From Mesorhizobium sp. BR1-1-16 (GTDB taxonomy: Bacteria > Pseudomonadota > Alphaproteobacteria > Rhizobiales > Kaistiaceae), in the NCBI RefSeq assembly GCF_020165495.1, contig NZ_JAIUIE010000001.1, positions 868,001 to 932,000 on the forward strand: 64,000 bases of DNA. The letters are read 5' to 3'. The stretch's first letter is position 1. Every line of letters starts with the position of its first letter. The notes below the pieces were generated by a model, which was given only the letters and a program-made list of their open reading frames with translations, made no database searches and was not told the origin of the DNA. Shown here piece after piece: positions 26,626 through 36,275 of the stretch. The position numbers and the translations under genes are program-made.

Positions 26626-27918
26626 TCAGCGGCGCTTGGAAACCGGGACGTAGTCGCGGCGGTCGGCGCCGGTGTAGAGCTGGCGCGGGCGGCCGATGCG
26701 CTGACCCGGGTCTTCGACCATTTCCTTCCACTGGGCGATCCAGCCGACGGTGCGGGCGACCGCGAACAGCACGGTGAACATCGTGGTCGGGAAGCCGAGC
26801 GCCTTCAACGTGATGCCCGAATAGAAGTCGATATTCGGATAGAGCTTCTTCTCGATGAAATACTCGTCGCTGAGCGCGATGCGCTCCAGCTCCAGCGCGA
26901 CTTCGAGCACCGGATCGTCGGTGATGCCGAGCTCGCCGAGCACCTCATGACAGGTGCGCTGCATGATCTTGGCGCGCGGATCGTAGTTCTTGTAGACGCG
27001 GTGGCCGAAGCCCATCAGGCGGAACGGATCGTTCTTGTCCTTGGCCCGGGCGATATATTCCGGGATCCGGTCGACCGAGCCGATCTCCTGCAGCATGTTG
27101 AGTGCTGCCTCGTTGGCGCCGCCATGAGCCGGTCCCCAGAGGCAGGCGATGCCAGCTGCGATGCAGGCGAAGGGATTGGCGCCCGACGATCCTGCGAGAC
27201 GCACCGTCGAGGTCGAGGCGTTCTGCTCGTGGTCGGCATGCAGGATGAAGATGCGGTCCATCGCGCGGGCGAGGATGGGGTTGACCTTGTACTCTTCCGC
27301 CGGCACCGCGAAGCACATGCGCAGGAAGTTCGACGCATAGTCGAGCGAATTCAGCGGGTAAACGAAGGGCTGGCCGACATGGTACTTGAAGGCCATCGCG
27401 GCGATCGTCGGCATCTTGGCGATCAGGCGGAGGCTCGCGACCATCCGCTGGTGCGGGTCCGAGATGTCGGTCGAGTCGTGATAGAAGGCCGAGAGCGCGC
27501 CGACGACGCCGACCATGATCGCCATCGGATGGGCGTCGCGGCGGAAGCCGGTGTAGAAGCGCGACATCTGCTCGTGCACCATCGTGTGATAGGTGACGCG
27601 CTGGTCGAAATCGGCCTTCTGCGCTGCGGTCGGCAGTTCGCCATAGAGCAGCAGGTAGCAGGTTTCGAGGAAGTCGCCATGCTCGGCGAGCTGGTCGATC
27701 GGGTAGCCGCGATAGAGCAGAACGCCTTCGTCGCCATCGATGAAGGTGATCTTTGAGTCGCAGGCGCCGGTCGAGGTGAAGCCGGGGTCATAGGTGAAAC
27801 GCCCGGTCTTGGCATAGAGCGACCCGATGTCGATCACGTCGGGGCCGATCGTCCCCTCCTTGACGCCGAAGTCCCAGGACTGATCGCCGATCGTAAGTGT
27901 CGCTTTGGTTTCGGTCAT
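26626..27918 (-). CDS. gltA: Citrate synthase
   Basis: Condenses oxaloacetate and acetyl-CoA in the TCA cycle. The 430-residue length is that of the type II, NADH-regulated hexameric form. The sequence starts [13 protein letters not shown], and has [20 protein letters not shown], catalytic-His regions [13 protein letters not shown] and [12 protein letters not shown], and [15 protein letters not shown], with the catalytic Asp after [10 protein letters not shown]. The ATG at 27918 is chosen over an in-frame ATG 189 bases upstream because the latter adds a Pro/Arg-rich stretch foreign to the family. Downstream of gltX in the same direction, 250 bases apart. Confidence 0.97.
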   Translation of the reverse strand: MTETKATLTIGDQSWDFGVKEGTIGPDVIDIGSLYAKTGRFTYDPGFTSTGACDSKITFIDGDEGVLLYRGYPIDQLAEHGDFLETCYLLLYGELPTAAQKADFDQRVTYHTMVHEQMSRFYTGFRRDAHPMAIMVGVVGALSAFYHDSTDISDPHQRMVASLRLIAKMPTIAAMAFKYHVGQPFVYPLNSLDYASNFLRMCFAVPAEEYKVNPILARAMDRIFILHADHEQNASTSTVRLAGSSGANPFACIAAGIACLWGPAHGGANEAALNMLQEIGSVDRIPEYIARAKDKNDPFRLMGFGHRVYKNYDPRAKIMQRTCHEVLGELGITDDPVLEVALELERIALSDEYFIEKKLYPNIDFYSGITLKALGFPTTMFTVLFAVARTVGWIAQWKEMVEDPGQRIGRPRQLYTGADRRDYVPVSKRR

Positions 27919-28168
27919 GCAGCCAACCCCTTGGAGAAAGCGAAATTCTTCTGGCGGGAACCCGGGGCGTCGACGGTCCGGAAGGCCGGCACGGTGCCGC
28001 AGGGAAACGAGTGTGCAATTGCGTAGCTCATTTACTGCAGCGCGGCAAGGCAGCCCTCCGGTAGACAATACCGCGCTGCCAGGTGGACAAAAAGATAAGG
28101 CCCCCATACGTTGATTCGAGCGCCGCCCGGGCCGTCGCGGACAAGGCGTCCGCAGCGCATTTTGCGCC

Positions 28169-29587
28169 TCAGACAGCCTGGTCCGAAATGCGTCCGAGGC
28201 TCTCCTCGCGGCCGAGCGTCATCAACACATCGAAGATGCCGGGCGAAGTCGAGCGGCCCGTCAGCGCGGCGCGCAGCGGCTGCGCCACCTTGCCGAGCTT
28301 CAGCCCTTCGGCCTCGGCGAATGCCTTCACCGCCGCCTCAGTCGCCTCGATCGTCCATGCGGTTTCCAGCAGCACGGCATGCAGCCGGCCGAGCAGGGCG
28401 CGGGCGTCGGCATCGAGGATCGCGGCGGCCTTCTCGTCCGGGACGAGCGGGCGGACAGCGAACAGGAACGCGGCGCCGTCCTTGAGTTCAACCAGCGTCT
28501 TCGCGCGCTCCTTGAGGCCGGGGAGGGCCATCGCGAGCTGGGCGATCTTGGCCTGGTCGAGCAGTTCGGCGATCGCCGCGCCGCCCGGCAGATGCGGCAG
28601 CGTCTCGATGAAGAGAGCGAGCAGCCTGGCGTCGTCCATCGTCCGGATATAGTGGCCGTTGAGGTTTTCGAGCTTCGCGAAATCGAAGCGCGAGGCGGAG
28701 CGGCCGACATCGACGATGTCGAACCACTCGACCATCTGCTCGGTCGACATGATCTCCTCGTCGCCATGGCCCCAGCCGAGGCGCACGAGATAGTTCCGCA
28801 TCGCCTCGGGCAGATAGCCCATGGCGCGATAGGCATCGACGCCGAGCGCGCCGTGGCGCTTAGAGAGCTTGGCTCCATCAGGACCGTGGATCAGCGGGAT
28901 ATGCGCCATGATCGGGACATCCCAGCCCATGGCCGCATAGATGATCATCTGTCGCGCGGCATTGGTCAGGTGATCGTCGCCGCGAATGATGTGGGTGACG
29001 CCCATGTCGTGATCATCGACGACGACGGACAGCATGTAGGTCGGGTTGCCGTCGGAGCGCAGCAGCACGAGATCGTCGAGATCCTTGTTCGGGATCACGA
29101 CGCGGCCCTGCACCTGATCCTCGATCACGGTCTCGCCCTCGAGCGGCGCCTTGATGCGGATCGCCGGCTTGACGCCCTCGGGCGCCTCGGACGGGTCGCG
29201 GTCGCGCCAGGTGCCGTCATAGCGCGGCGAACGTCCCTCGGCGCGCGCCTTCTCGCGCATCGCTTCGAGCTCGGCCGGCGTGCAATAGCAGCGATAGGCC
29301 TTGCCGGCAGCGAGCATCTCCTCGACGACCGCGCGGTGGCGCGGAGCGCGGGCGAACTGGAACACGGTCTCGCCCTCCCAATCGAGGCCGAGCCATTTCA
29401 GGCCGTCGATGATGGCGCCGATCGCCGCTTCCGTGGAGCGTTCGCGGTCGGTGTCCTCGATCCTGAGCAGCATCTTGCCGCCGGTGTGACGGGCATAGAG
29501 CCAGTTGAACAGCGCGGTCCGGCCGCCGCCGATATGCAGGAAGCCGGTGGGGGACGGGGCGAAGCGGGTGACGACCGGTTTGGACAT
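28169..29587 (-). CDS. gltX: Glutamyl-tRNA synthetase
   Basis: Charges tRNA-Glu (and in some alphaproteobacteria tRNA-Gln) with glutamate. The 472 residues begin [21 protein letters not shown], containing the class I HIGH motif, then [16 protein letters not shown] and the KMSKS equivalent KLSKRHG. The zinc-like region reads [21 protein letters not shown]. The ATG at 29587 is chosen; the in-frame extension to 29950 overlaps comEC antisense and is Arg-rich. A second GltX is common in the group and could exist elsewhere. It is divergent from comEC with 125 bases between. Confidence 0.97.
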   Translation of the reverse strand: MSKPVVTRFAPSPTGFLHIGGGRTALFNWLYARHTGGKMLLRIEDTDRERSTEAAIGAIIDGLKWLGLDWEGETVFQFARAPRHRAVVEEMLAAGKAYRCYCTPAELEAMREKARAEGRSPRYDGTWRDRDPSEAPEGVKPAIRIKAPLEGETVIEDQVQGRVVIPNKDLDDLVLLRSDGNPTYMLSVVVDDHDMGVTHIIRGDDHLTNAARQMIIYAAMGWDVPIMAHIPLIHGPDGAKLSKRHGALGVDAYRAMGYLPEAMRNYLVRLGWGHGDEEIMSTEQMVEWFDIVDVGRSASRFDFAKLENLNGHYIRTMDDARLLALFIETLPHLPGGAAIAELLDQAKIAQLAMALPGLKERAKTLVELKDGAAFLFAVRPLVPDEKAAAILDADARALLGRLHAVLLETAWTIEATEAAVKAFAEAEGLKLGKVAQPLRAALTGRSTSPGIFDVLMTLGREESLGRISDQAV

Positions 29588-29712
29588 GGGCGGTTCCAGG
29601 CTGGGCAGTTCGAGGCGGCGCTGATGGGGGAAGCGAGGCGGCTGCGCCGCGTGTTCGCGTTTGTGGGCGCAGCATGTAGCATGGAGCTGCGCTTGGGCGA
29701 AAGGCGGGGAAC

Positions 29713-32130
29713 ATGGCCGGGGGCGATCGGCGCGAAACGCTTGTCGCGACGGACCGGCCAGCCGAGGGGCGCCGCCGCCGGCTGATGCCGCATATCCCGG
29801 GCGGACCGTGGCAGGGCTTCGGCTTCGCGCTCGATCGGCTCTGGCTCGCGATGGGGGCGAGCCTCGAGCGTGAGCTCGATGCGGCGCGCGGCCTTCCTTG
29901 GCTCGCAGTGGCGTTCGGTGCCGGCGCGCTTTGCTATTTCGCCCTGCCATCGGAGCCGTTCGCGCCAGCGCTGGTTCTGCTGGCGGTCGGCCTTGTCGCC
30001 GCCGCGTGGCGGATGCGGGAAACGACTGGGCTTTTCCGCCTGCTGCTTCTCGGAGCGATGCTGGCGTCCGGCATCGCGGTCACCAAGCTCCGCACCGATC
30101 TTGTCGCAGCCCCGATCCTCGAGCGCGAGGTCACGGCGACTGTTACCGGCTGGGTCGAGGGGCGGGAAGGGCGACGCGGCGGCTATCGCTTGACGCTGCG
30201 CGTCGCCTCGATTTCCGGCGCCAAGCTCCGCCATCCGCCGACGCGGATCACGGTCACGGTGCGCGGCGCGGCGCCGGAGGTTGGCGATGCGGTCAGCATG
30301 CTCGCCCGGCTTCGTCCGCCCTCGGGCCCCGTGCTCCCCGGCGGCTATGATTTCGCGCGCAACGCCTATTATGAGGGGATCGGCGCGACCGGTTTCGCCT
30401 ATGGACCGTCCAAAACGATCGATCTCGGGCCGGTGCCGCTGACGATCCGGCTCCGCGAACCGCTCGAATATGTCCGCGAGGCGATCCGTATCCGCGTGCT
30501 CGCGGCGCTCTCGGGCGACACCGGCCGCGTCGCCTCGGCGCTGATCATCGGCGATCCCGGCGGCATCAGCGACCGCGCGGAGGATGATCTCCGCCAGTCC
30601 GGGCTCGCCCATGTCCTGTCCGTCTCGGGGTTGCATATGGTGCTGGTCGCGGGCGCCGCCTTCTGGATGATCCGCGCGCTGCTGGCGCTCGTGCCGACGC
30701 TGGCGCTTCGATATCCGATCAAGAAATGGGCGGCGGCCGGCGCGATCGGCGTGACGTTCTTCTATCTCTTGATCTCCGGCCTCGATGTCGCGGCGCAGCG
30801 CTCGTTCATCATGACGGCGATCGTCTTCAGCGCCATCCTCGTCGATCGACGCGCCATCTCGATGCGCAATGTCGCGGTGGCGACCTTCGTCGTGCTGATG
30901 CTGGCGCCCGAAAGCATCCTCAGCGCGGGCTTCCAGATGTCATTCGCGGCCACGGTCGCGCTGGTAGCCGGCTTCGAGGCCCTGTCGCGATATCGGCGCC
31001 GCCGCCGCGGACCTGCTGCCGAACGCTCGATCGCCGGCAGCGTCCTTGGCTGGGTCGCCGCCCTGGTTGCCGGTCTCGCGGTGACGTCGCTGCTCGGCGG
31101 CCTCGGCACCACGCCGTTCGCGCTCTATCACTTCCAGCGCATGGCGCCGCTCTCGATCGTCGCCAATGTGCTTGCGATGCCGCTGGTCGATTTCCTGGTG
31201 ATGCCGATGGCGCTGATTGCCGTGCTGCTGATGCCGTTCGGACTCGACCAGCCCTTCCTCGCGGTGATGGGCTTCGGCATCGACGGCATGATGGTGGTCG
31301 CGGACCGTGTCGCCGCCTGGTCGGAGGGGTCGGGTGGTGCCGCGATGCCCTCGGCCGCCGCGCTCTTGATCTTCATCGCCGGCTTTCTCTGGCTCGCGCT
31401 GATGGGCGACCGCTGGCGCCTCGCGGGACTCGTGCCGATGTTGCTTGGCGGCGCGATGGCGTTCCTGCCGGCGCGGCCCGACATGCTCATTGCAGCCAAC
31501 GGCCTGTCGGTCGCCTATCGCGGCGCGGACGGCCGTTTTCAGGTGCTGGCACGCAAGGTCGACAAGTTCGGCGCCGGCATCTGGCTGCGCGCCGATGGTA
31601 ATCCGCGCGATCCAGCCGACCCGGCCCTGAAGGATGGCACCGCCTGCGACAGCATCGGCTGCGTTGGCCGCCTTCCCGATGGCCGCGTCGTGGCGCTGGC
31701 GCTCGATCGCGCCGCCTTCGCAGACGATTGCCGGCTGGCGGCGCTGGTCGTGACGCCTCTGGTCGCGCCCGCGGCTTGCCACGCGATGACCGCCGTCGTC
31801 GATCGTCCCCGCCTGGCACGCTCGGGCGCCATTGCGCTGGCGGCGCGGCCCGTTCCGCTGCCGGCTCCGGCCAGTCTGCCGCGATCGCGCGGTGCCGCGA
31901 TGGCAACGGACAGCGACGAATTCGCGTCGAGTGACGAAGCGATCGTGTCGAGCGACGAGGCAGCCACAGATGCACCGTCCATCGACGCGGACGCTCCGGT
32001 CGCGCCGCCGTTTATCGCGACGCATGATGCTGAGGACCCGCCTGATGGCGGCAGTCGGCTCGATGCGCTGTTCGTGGTCGGAACGACCTATCCCGCCGTG
32101 CGCCGTGCCTGGATGCCGCCGCTCGATTGA
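29713..32130 (+). CDS. comEC: ComEC/Rec2 family DNA uptake channel protein
   Basis: ComEC forms the inner-membrane channel for single-stranded DNA uptake. The 805 residues have an N-terminal DUF4131/OB region ([21 protein letters not shown]) and a Competence domain of about ten helices with [31 protein letters not shown] and [18 protein letters not shown]. The usual C-terminal metallo-beta-lactamase nuclease is reduced to a degenerate region without the HxHxDH motif (residues about 590-700), a feature known for many alphaproteobacterial forms. The end carries a Ser/Asp/Glu-rich repeat ([17 protein letters not shown]). It overlaps the histidine kinase gene on the other strand by 43 bases. Confidence 0.9.
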   Translation: MAGGDRRETLVATDRPAEGRRRRLMPHIPGGPWQGFGFALDRLWLAMGASLERELDAARGLPWLAVAFGAGALCYFALPSEPFAPALVLLAVGLVAAAWRMRETTGLFRLLLLGAMLASGIAVTKLRTDLVAAPILEREVTATVTGWVEGREGRRGGYRLTLRVASISGAKLRHPPTRITVTVRGAAPEVGDAVSMLARLRPPSGPVLPGGYDFARNAYYEGIGATGFAYGPSKTIDLGPVPLTIRLREPLEYVREAIRIRVLAALSGDTGRVASALIIGDPGGISDRAEDDLRQSGLAHVLSVSGLHMVLVAGAAFWMIRALLALVPTLALRYPIKKWAAAGAIGVTFFYLLISGLDVAAQRSFIMTAIVFSAILVDRRAISMRNVAVATFVVLMLAPESILSAGFQMSFAATVALVAGFEALSRYRRRRRGPAAERSIAGSVLGWVAALVAGLAVTSLLGGLGTTPFALYHFQRMAPLSIVANVLAMPLVDFLVMPMALIAVLLMPFGLDQPFLAVMGFGIDGMMVVADRVAAWSEGSGGAAMPSAAALLIFIAGFLWLALMGDRWRLAGLVPMLLGGAMAFLPARPDMLIAANGLSVAYRGADGRFQVLARKVDKFGAGIWLRADGNPRDPADPALKDGTACDSIGCVGRLPDGRVVALALDRAAFADDCRLAALVVTPLVAPAACHAMTAVVDRPRLARSGAIALAARPVPLPAPASLPRSRGAAMATDSDEFASSDEAIVSSDEAATDAPSIDADAPVAPPFIATHDAEDPPDGGSRLDALFVVGTTYPAVRRAWMPPLD

Positions 32131-33674
32131 ACTGTTTCAGCGACGTGGCGGCGGCGTTCGGGCCGCCGATCGGCCTCCTCGACCACCGGCGGCAGCGGAT
32201 CCATCACGCGCGAGCGCGGGAAGCAGGCGATCGCTTCGGTGCCTTCGCGCAGCCGCGAGCGCAGTTCGAACGTGCCGTCATGCATGCGCATCATCGCCTG
32301 GACGATCGGCAGTCCGAGCCCGGTGCCCTGCTCGGCGCTTTTGATTGCGACGGCGCCCTGTCCGAAGGCGGACATGACGATCGGCAGTTCCTCTTCGGAT
32401 ATGCCGGGGCCATTGTCGCGGATCGAGACATATTGCCCGCCGCCGGCAGTCCAGCCGGCGCGAATGTCGATCGCGCCGCCAGGCGGGGTGAACTTGATCG
32501 CGTTCGAGAGCAGATTGAGGATCACCTGGCGCACGGCGCGTTCATCGGCCCAGAGCCGCGGCAGGTTGGGCTCCAGCAGCTGCGTGATCTTGAGGTTCTT
32601 GTTGCGCGCCTTGAGGCGGACGAGGTTCTCGCACTCCTCGATGACATGCGCGAGCGTTACGGCTTCCTCATTCAGCTCGTAGCGCCCGGCCTCGATGCGC
32701 GAAAGGTCGAGAATCTCGTTGATGAGGGCCAGCAGATGCTGGCCGCTCGAATGGATGTCGCCGGCATATTCGCGATAGGTCGCGTTCTGCATCGGCCCGA
32801 GGACCTCGTTCTTCATCACCTCGGAGAAGCCGAGAATGGCGTTGAGCGGCGTCCGCAGCTCATGGCTCATCGTCGCCAGGAAGCGTGACTTGGCGAGATT
32901 GGCCTCCTCGGCGCGGCGGCGCGACTCGTCCGAGATCGCCTTGGCGGTTCCGAGCTCGGCGATGAGATGATCCTTCTCGGCCCGATAGCGCATCATGCCC
33001 ATCGTGGTCGATTGCAGGCGCTGTGACAGCGTCAGGAAGAAGATCTCGCTGCCGATCGAGAGGAAGGAGAGGGCGAGATAGAGCACATCCTGGCGGATCG
33101 CGAACAGCGCCACCATGGTCAGCGCGATCGGCGCCGTGCTCGCGACCGCGCCGGCGGGAATGCTCGACGCGAACATGGTGCCGACCGCAAGCATGGTCAG
33201 CATGGTCGCGAACTGGAAGATCTCGATGCCGGGGGCCTGCGCATTGGTCGTGGCGACGAGCAGGGCGATCCAAGTCAGCCCGTAGCAAAATTCCGTCGCG
33301 ACGAAAATGCGGGTCCAGCGGCGGATCGACACCCGGTCGGATGGACTCCTGACGAAGCGGTGGCAGAGAAGGGTGCCGCCGCAATGCACGAAAAGTGTCG
33401 CGGCCGCCCAGGCGACGATGACGGCGTGCGGCAGCCAGACCGTCGCCACGAGCGCGACCAGCGCTACGAGTAGCGGCACGGCATAGGCCGCTGACAGGCG
33501 CGTGCGCGCATAATGGACCAACAATTCGTGGTCGAAGCTCGGGCTGGTGCCGCTTGTGGAGGCGAGGCTTTCGCGGTGATGGCGCACGGTGCGCGCAAGC
33601 GCGCGCCGCCGCTCCGCGCGCTCGCTGTTCATGGCGATCTTGTCGTTCGGAATGAGGTCCGATACGCCGTGCAT
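32088..33674 (-). CDS. Membrane sensor histidine kinase (DivJ/PleC/PdhS-like)
   Basis: A 528-residue hybrid-free sensor kinase. About six transmembrane helices fill residues 58-220. The HisKA box is FLATMSHELRTPLNAILGFS with phospho-acceptor His271, and the HATPase part has the N-box region RQVILNLLSNAIKFTPPGG, G1 DNGPGI and G2 GTGLGLPIV. The box sequence and the ENEVLGPM-like VMKNEVLGPM stretch match alphaproteobacterial kinases of the DivJ/PleC/PdhS group, which control cell-cycle regulators. No response regulator is adjacent, as is usual for that group. The 3' end overlaps comEC by 43 bases. Sensed signal unknown; no extracellular domain is seen. Confidence 0.88.
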   Translation of the reverse strand: MHGVSDLIPNDKIAMNSERAERRRALARTVRHHRESLASTSGTSPSFDHELLVHYARTRLSAAYAVPLLVALVALVATVWLPHAVIVAWAAATLFVHCGGTLLCHRFVRSPSDRVSIRRWTRIFVATEFCYGLTWIALLVATTNAQAPGIEIFQFATMLTMLAVGTMFASSIPAGAVASTAPIALTMVALFAIRQDVLYLALSFLSIGSEIFFLTLSQRLQSTTMGMMRYRAEKDHLIAELGTAKAISDESRRRAEEANLAKSRFLATMSHELRTPLNAILGFSEVMKNEVLGPMQNATYREYAGDIHSSGQHLLALINEILDLSRIEAGRYELNEEAVTLAHVIEECENLVRLKARNKNLKITQLLEPNLPRLWADERAVRQVILNLLSNAIKFTPPGGAIDIRAGWTAGGGQYVSIRDNGPGISEEELPIVMSAFGQGAVAIKSAEQGTGLGLPIVQAMMRMHDGTFELRSRLREGTEAIACFPRSRVMDPLPPVVEEADRRPERRRHVAETVQSSGGIQARRTAG

Positions 33675-33770
33675 TCAAAGTTTCCCGGACGGGATGGACC
33701 CCGATACTGTCGAGCTTAACCGCTGATGGTTTAAGTCCCCTTTCGACGGGCTGGTTAATGCGGGGTCGCA

Positions 33771-34451
33771 ATGATGCGTCCAACCGATCCGAACGCCGTT
33801 CCGGCTGAGCTCGGAGTGGCGTCTTTCGATGATATCGCTACCCGTGCCCGCGCCTGCCGGCTCTGCGTTACGGCGCCGCGTGGCGCGCCGCTGCCGCATG
33901 AGCCGCGGCCGGTGATCCGTGGCTCGGCCGAGGCGCGGATCTTGATCGCCGGCCAGGCGCCAGGCACGCGCGTTCACGCCTCCGGCGTCCCATTCGACGA
34001 TCGCTCGGGCGAAAGGCTGCGCGACTGGATGGGGGTCGACACGGACACCTTCTATGACGAGGGCTTCATCGCGATCCTGCCGATGGGCTTCTGCTTTCCC
34101 GGCCTCGACGCCAAGGGTGGCGATCGTCCGCCGCGGCGTGAATGTGCGCCGGCCTGGCGGGCGCCGCTCGTTGCCGTGCTGCCGGCCGTCAAGCTTGTGC
34201 TCGCGATCGGCGGCGCGGCGCAGCGCTGGCATCTCGGGCCAGAGGCCGATGGCGGCGTCGACGACACGGTCCGCCGCTGGCGCACTATCGTCGCGTCTGC
34301 CACCGCGCCCACCGTCTTCCCGCTGCCGCATCCCTCGTGGCGCAACACGGGCTGGCTGAAGCGCAATCCCTGGTTCGAGACAGAACTGCTACCGGAGCTG
34401 CGGGCGCGCATACTCGACCAGCTTGGTCGTCTTGACAGGTCGACGCGTTAG
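33771..34451 (+). CDS. Uracil-DNA glycosylase family protein (family 4/5 type)
   Basis: A 226-residue DNA glycosylase-like protein. ILIAGQAPGTRVHASGVPF is motif 1 with the family 4/5 GQAPG form, and FPLPHPSWRNTGW gives motif 2 (HPS). Four cysteines are spaced as in iron-sulfur UDGs: Cys29 and Cys32 (CRLC), and Cys108 and Cys125 (FCFPG...RREC), so a [4Fe-4S] cluster is likely. It should remove uracil from DNA, but some members act on other bases. It starts with ATGATG at 33771. Divergent from the histidine kinase and followed by an Lrp gene 94 bases on. Confidence 0.85.
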   Translation: MMRPTDPNAVPAELGVASFDDIATRARACRLCVTAPRGAPLPHEPRPVIRGSAEARILIAGQAPGTRVHASGVPFDDRSGERLRDWMGVDTDTFYDEGFIAILPMGFCFPGLDAKGGDRPPRRECAPAWRAPLVAVLPAVKLVLAIGGAAQRWHLGPEADGGVDDTVRRWRTIVASATAPTVFPLPHPSWRNTGWLKRNPWFETELLPELRARILDQLGRLDRSTR

Positions 34452-34545
34452 GGAGAGAATATTATTCTCATCTATCGTGCTTGCGGCGGCTCAGGCGGAA
34501 AATTCGTCCGGTCGCTCGCTTGGGCACTCTGGGGACAATTCACAG

Positions 34546-35034
34546 ATGATCGATCGGCTCGACAGGAAGATCCTGCAGATCCTGCAGGAGGACGCAACCA
34601 TCCCGGTCGCCGAGATCGGGCGAAGGGTCGGCCTTTCGACGACGCCCTGCTGGCGGCGCATCCAGAAGCTCGAGGAAGACGGCGTGATCCTCCGCCGCGT
34701 CGCTGTGCTTGATCCGCGCAAGGTCAACGCGAAGGTGACCGTGTTCGTCTCGATCACCACGAGCCAGCATAACGAGGAATGGCTGAAGCGCTTCGCCGAG
34801 GTGATCCGCGACGTGCCTGAGGTGGTCGAGTTTTACCGCATGAGCGGGCAGGTCGATTATCTGCTGCGCGTCGTCGTGCCCGATATCGAGGCCTATGACG
34901 CCTTCTACAAGCGGCTGATCACGCGCATCGACATCGCCGATGTTTCCTCGGCCTTCGCCATGGAACAGATCAAATATGCGACGGCCCTGCCGCTGAACTA
35001 TGTGCCGCTCGAAAAGGACAAGGGTGTCGCCTGA
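34546..35034 (+). CDS. Lrp/AsnC family transcriptional regulator
   Basis: A 162-residue full-length regulator: helix-turn-helix MIDRLDRKILQILQEDATIP to GLSTTPCWRRIQKLEEDGVI (residues 1-50), then a RAM ligand domain with VTVFVSITTSQH, VPEVVEFYRMSGQVDYLLR and a C-terminal ATALPLNYVP. This matches the class of amino-acid-responsive activators seen in Rhizobiales. The ATG at 34546 fits the family start; an in-frame GTG at 34423 would overlap the previous gene. Neighbouring trHb has its own promoter region with an FNR-like box. The target is not apparent from context. Confidence 0.9.
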   Translation: MIDRLDRKILQILQEDATIPVAEIGRRVGLSTTPCWRRIQKLEEDGVILRRVAVLDPRKVNAKVTVFVSITTSQHNEEWLKRFAEVIRDVPEVVEFYRMSGQVDYLLRVVVPDIEAYDAFYKRLITRIDIADVSSAFAMEQIKYATALPLNYVPLEKDKGVA

Positions 35035-35045
35035 CCGCTTGGCCC

Positions 35046-35059
35046 TTGATCTCGATCAA
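35046..35059. promoter_or_regulatory. FNR/FixK-type box upstream of the truncated hemoglobin gene
   Basis: TTGATCTCGATCAA is a perfect match to the consensus TTGAT-N4-ATCAA recognised by FNR, FixK and FnrN regulators. It is centred 60 bases before the hemoglobin start, and if placed at -41.5, transcription would start near 35094. This suggests induction at low oxygen. Confidence 0.75.
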
Positions 35060-35112
35060 GGCTGGCACGCCGTTGGCCGAGCAGAAGTCCGCTGGAGCGG
35101 GAGAATGAGACG

Positions 35113-35568
35113 ATGAACCAGCCGACCGATCCACGCGGGCGTGTGCCCCTGACATTGGGCACGCCCGAAGGTGTCGACGAGGATGGCATCCGCCGCCTCG
35201 TGCATGGCTTTTATGACGCGGTGCAGGCGGACGCTTTGCTCGGGCCGGTCTTTGCCCGCGAGGTCGAGGATGGCCGCTGGCCGGAACATCTCGCCAAGAT
35301 GTGCGACTTCTGGTCTTCGGTGCTGCTGAAGACGCGCCGCTATGAGGGCCGCCCGCTGGCGCCGCATCTTCGCCTCGCCGATCTCTCGGATGCGCATTTC
35401 GAGCGCTGGCTTTCGCTGTTCGCCGCAACGGCACGGCGCTCGTTCGAGCCCGATGCGGCTGCCGTCGTCATTGCCTTCGCCGAACGGATCGCCAACTCCT
35501 TCCGCCTCTCGCGTGCCCTGCACCGCGGCGAGGATACGACCCGCTTGCGGCCGATCGCGGCTGCCTGA
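35113..35568 (+). CDS. Group III truncated hemoglobin
   Basis: A 151-residue heme protein of the group III truncated hemoglobin family, thought to work in oxygen or nitric oxide handling. Family blocks are IRRLVHGFYDAVQADALLGPVF in the B/E region, WPEHLAKMCDFWSSVLL, with the heme-proximal region SDAHFERWLSLFAATARRSF containing the expected His. The gene starts ATG at 35113 with GGAG in the preceding GCTGGAGCGGG. It lies just after an Lrp gene, and an FNR/FixK-like box precedes it, fitting oxygen-limited expression. Biochemical role unproven. Confidence 0.9.
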   Translation: MNQPTDPRGRVPLTLGTPEGVDEDGIRRLVHGFYDAVQADALLGPVFAREVEDGRWPEHLAKMCDFWSSVLLKTRRYEGRPLAPHLRLADLSDAHFERWLSLFAATARRSFEPDAAAVVIAFAERIANSFRLSRALHRGEDTTRLRPIAAA

Positions 35569-35588
35569 TCGGCGATTGAACCTGCCGG

Positions 35589-36275
35589 TCAGTGCTGGCG
35601 CACATGCCGCGTCAGCCGCCGCTCGATCAGGTCCCAGACCCGGCGGATGATCTCGACGAGCGCGAGATAGAGCACTGCGGCCCAGAGATAGACCTGGAAA
35701 TCGAACGAACGCGAATAGGCGAGGCGGGTTACGCCCATCAGATCGAACACCGTGACGATCGCCGCCACCGATGAACCCTTGATCATCAGGATGATCTCGT
35801 TGCCGAGCGGGCGAAGCGCCAGCAGCACGGCCTGAGGCACCACGACCATGCGGAAGATGGCCCGCGGCTTGAGGCCGAGCGACATCGCGGCTTCGCTCTG
35901 GCCGCGCGGCACCGCCAGGATCGCACCGCGATAGATTTCAGCCTGATAGGCGGCGGTGTTCAACGTGAATGTGAGCGCGCAGCAGAAGAAGGCATCGCGA
36001 AACAGCCACCAGAGACCAACCGCCTGCAATTCCGGTCGGAACTGTCCGGCGCCGTAATAGACGAGGAAGGTCTGGGCCAGAAGCGGCGTTCCACGCACGG
36101 CATAGACATAAGCAAAGGCGAGGCCGCCGACGAGGCGGTTCTTGCTCATCCGCCCGAGCGCGATCGGAACGGCCAGCAGCGCGCCGAGGCTGATCGCGAT
36201 GACGACGAGTTGCAGCGTGACCATGAGGCCCTGCAGCATGCGGGGGCCGTAATTCTGCAGCAGCTCCCAGTTCAT
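35589..36275 (-). CDS. Polar amino acid ABC transporter permease (HisM type)
   Basis: A 228-residue inner-membrane permease with the standard HisMQ-family helices. The ABC coupling loop EAAMSLGLKPRAIFRMVVVPQ (EAA motif) is present, and the N-terminus LQNYGPRMLQGLMVTLQLVV and VRGTPLLAQTFLVYYG match polar amino-acid permeases for histidine, lysine/arginine/ornithine or octopine. It overlaps its partner permease upstream by four bases. The operon order is binding protein, HisQ, HisM, with no ATPase in view. Confidence 0.92.
   Translation of the reverse strand: MNWELLQNYGPRMLQGLMVTLQLVVIAISLGALLAVPIALGRMSKNRLVGGLAFAYVYAVRGTPLLAQTFLVYYGAGQFRPELQAVGLWWLFRDAFFCCALTFTLNTAAYQAEIYRGAILAVPRGQSEAAMSLGLKPRAIFRMVVVPQAVLLALRPLGNEIILMIKGSSVAAIVTVFDLMGVTRLAYSRSFDFQVYLWAAVLYLALVEIIRRVWDLIERRLTRHVRQH

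Noticed and set aside
33716-33734. TTAA pairs that look like a CtrA site
   Set aside because: The spacing is TTAA-N11-TTAA, not the N7 spacing of CtrA, so it is not a convincing site although it lies upstream of a cell-cycle type kinase.
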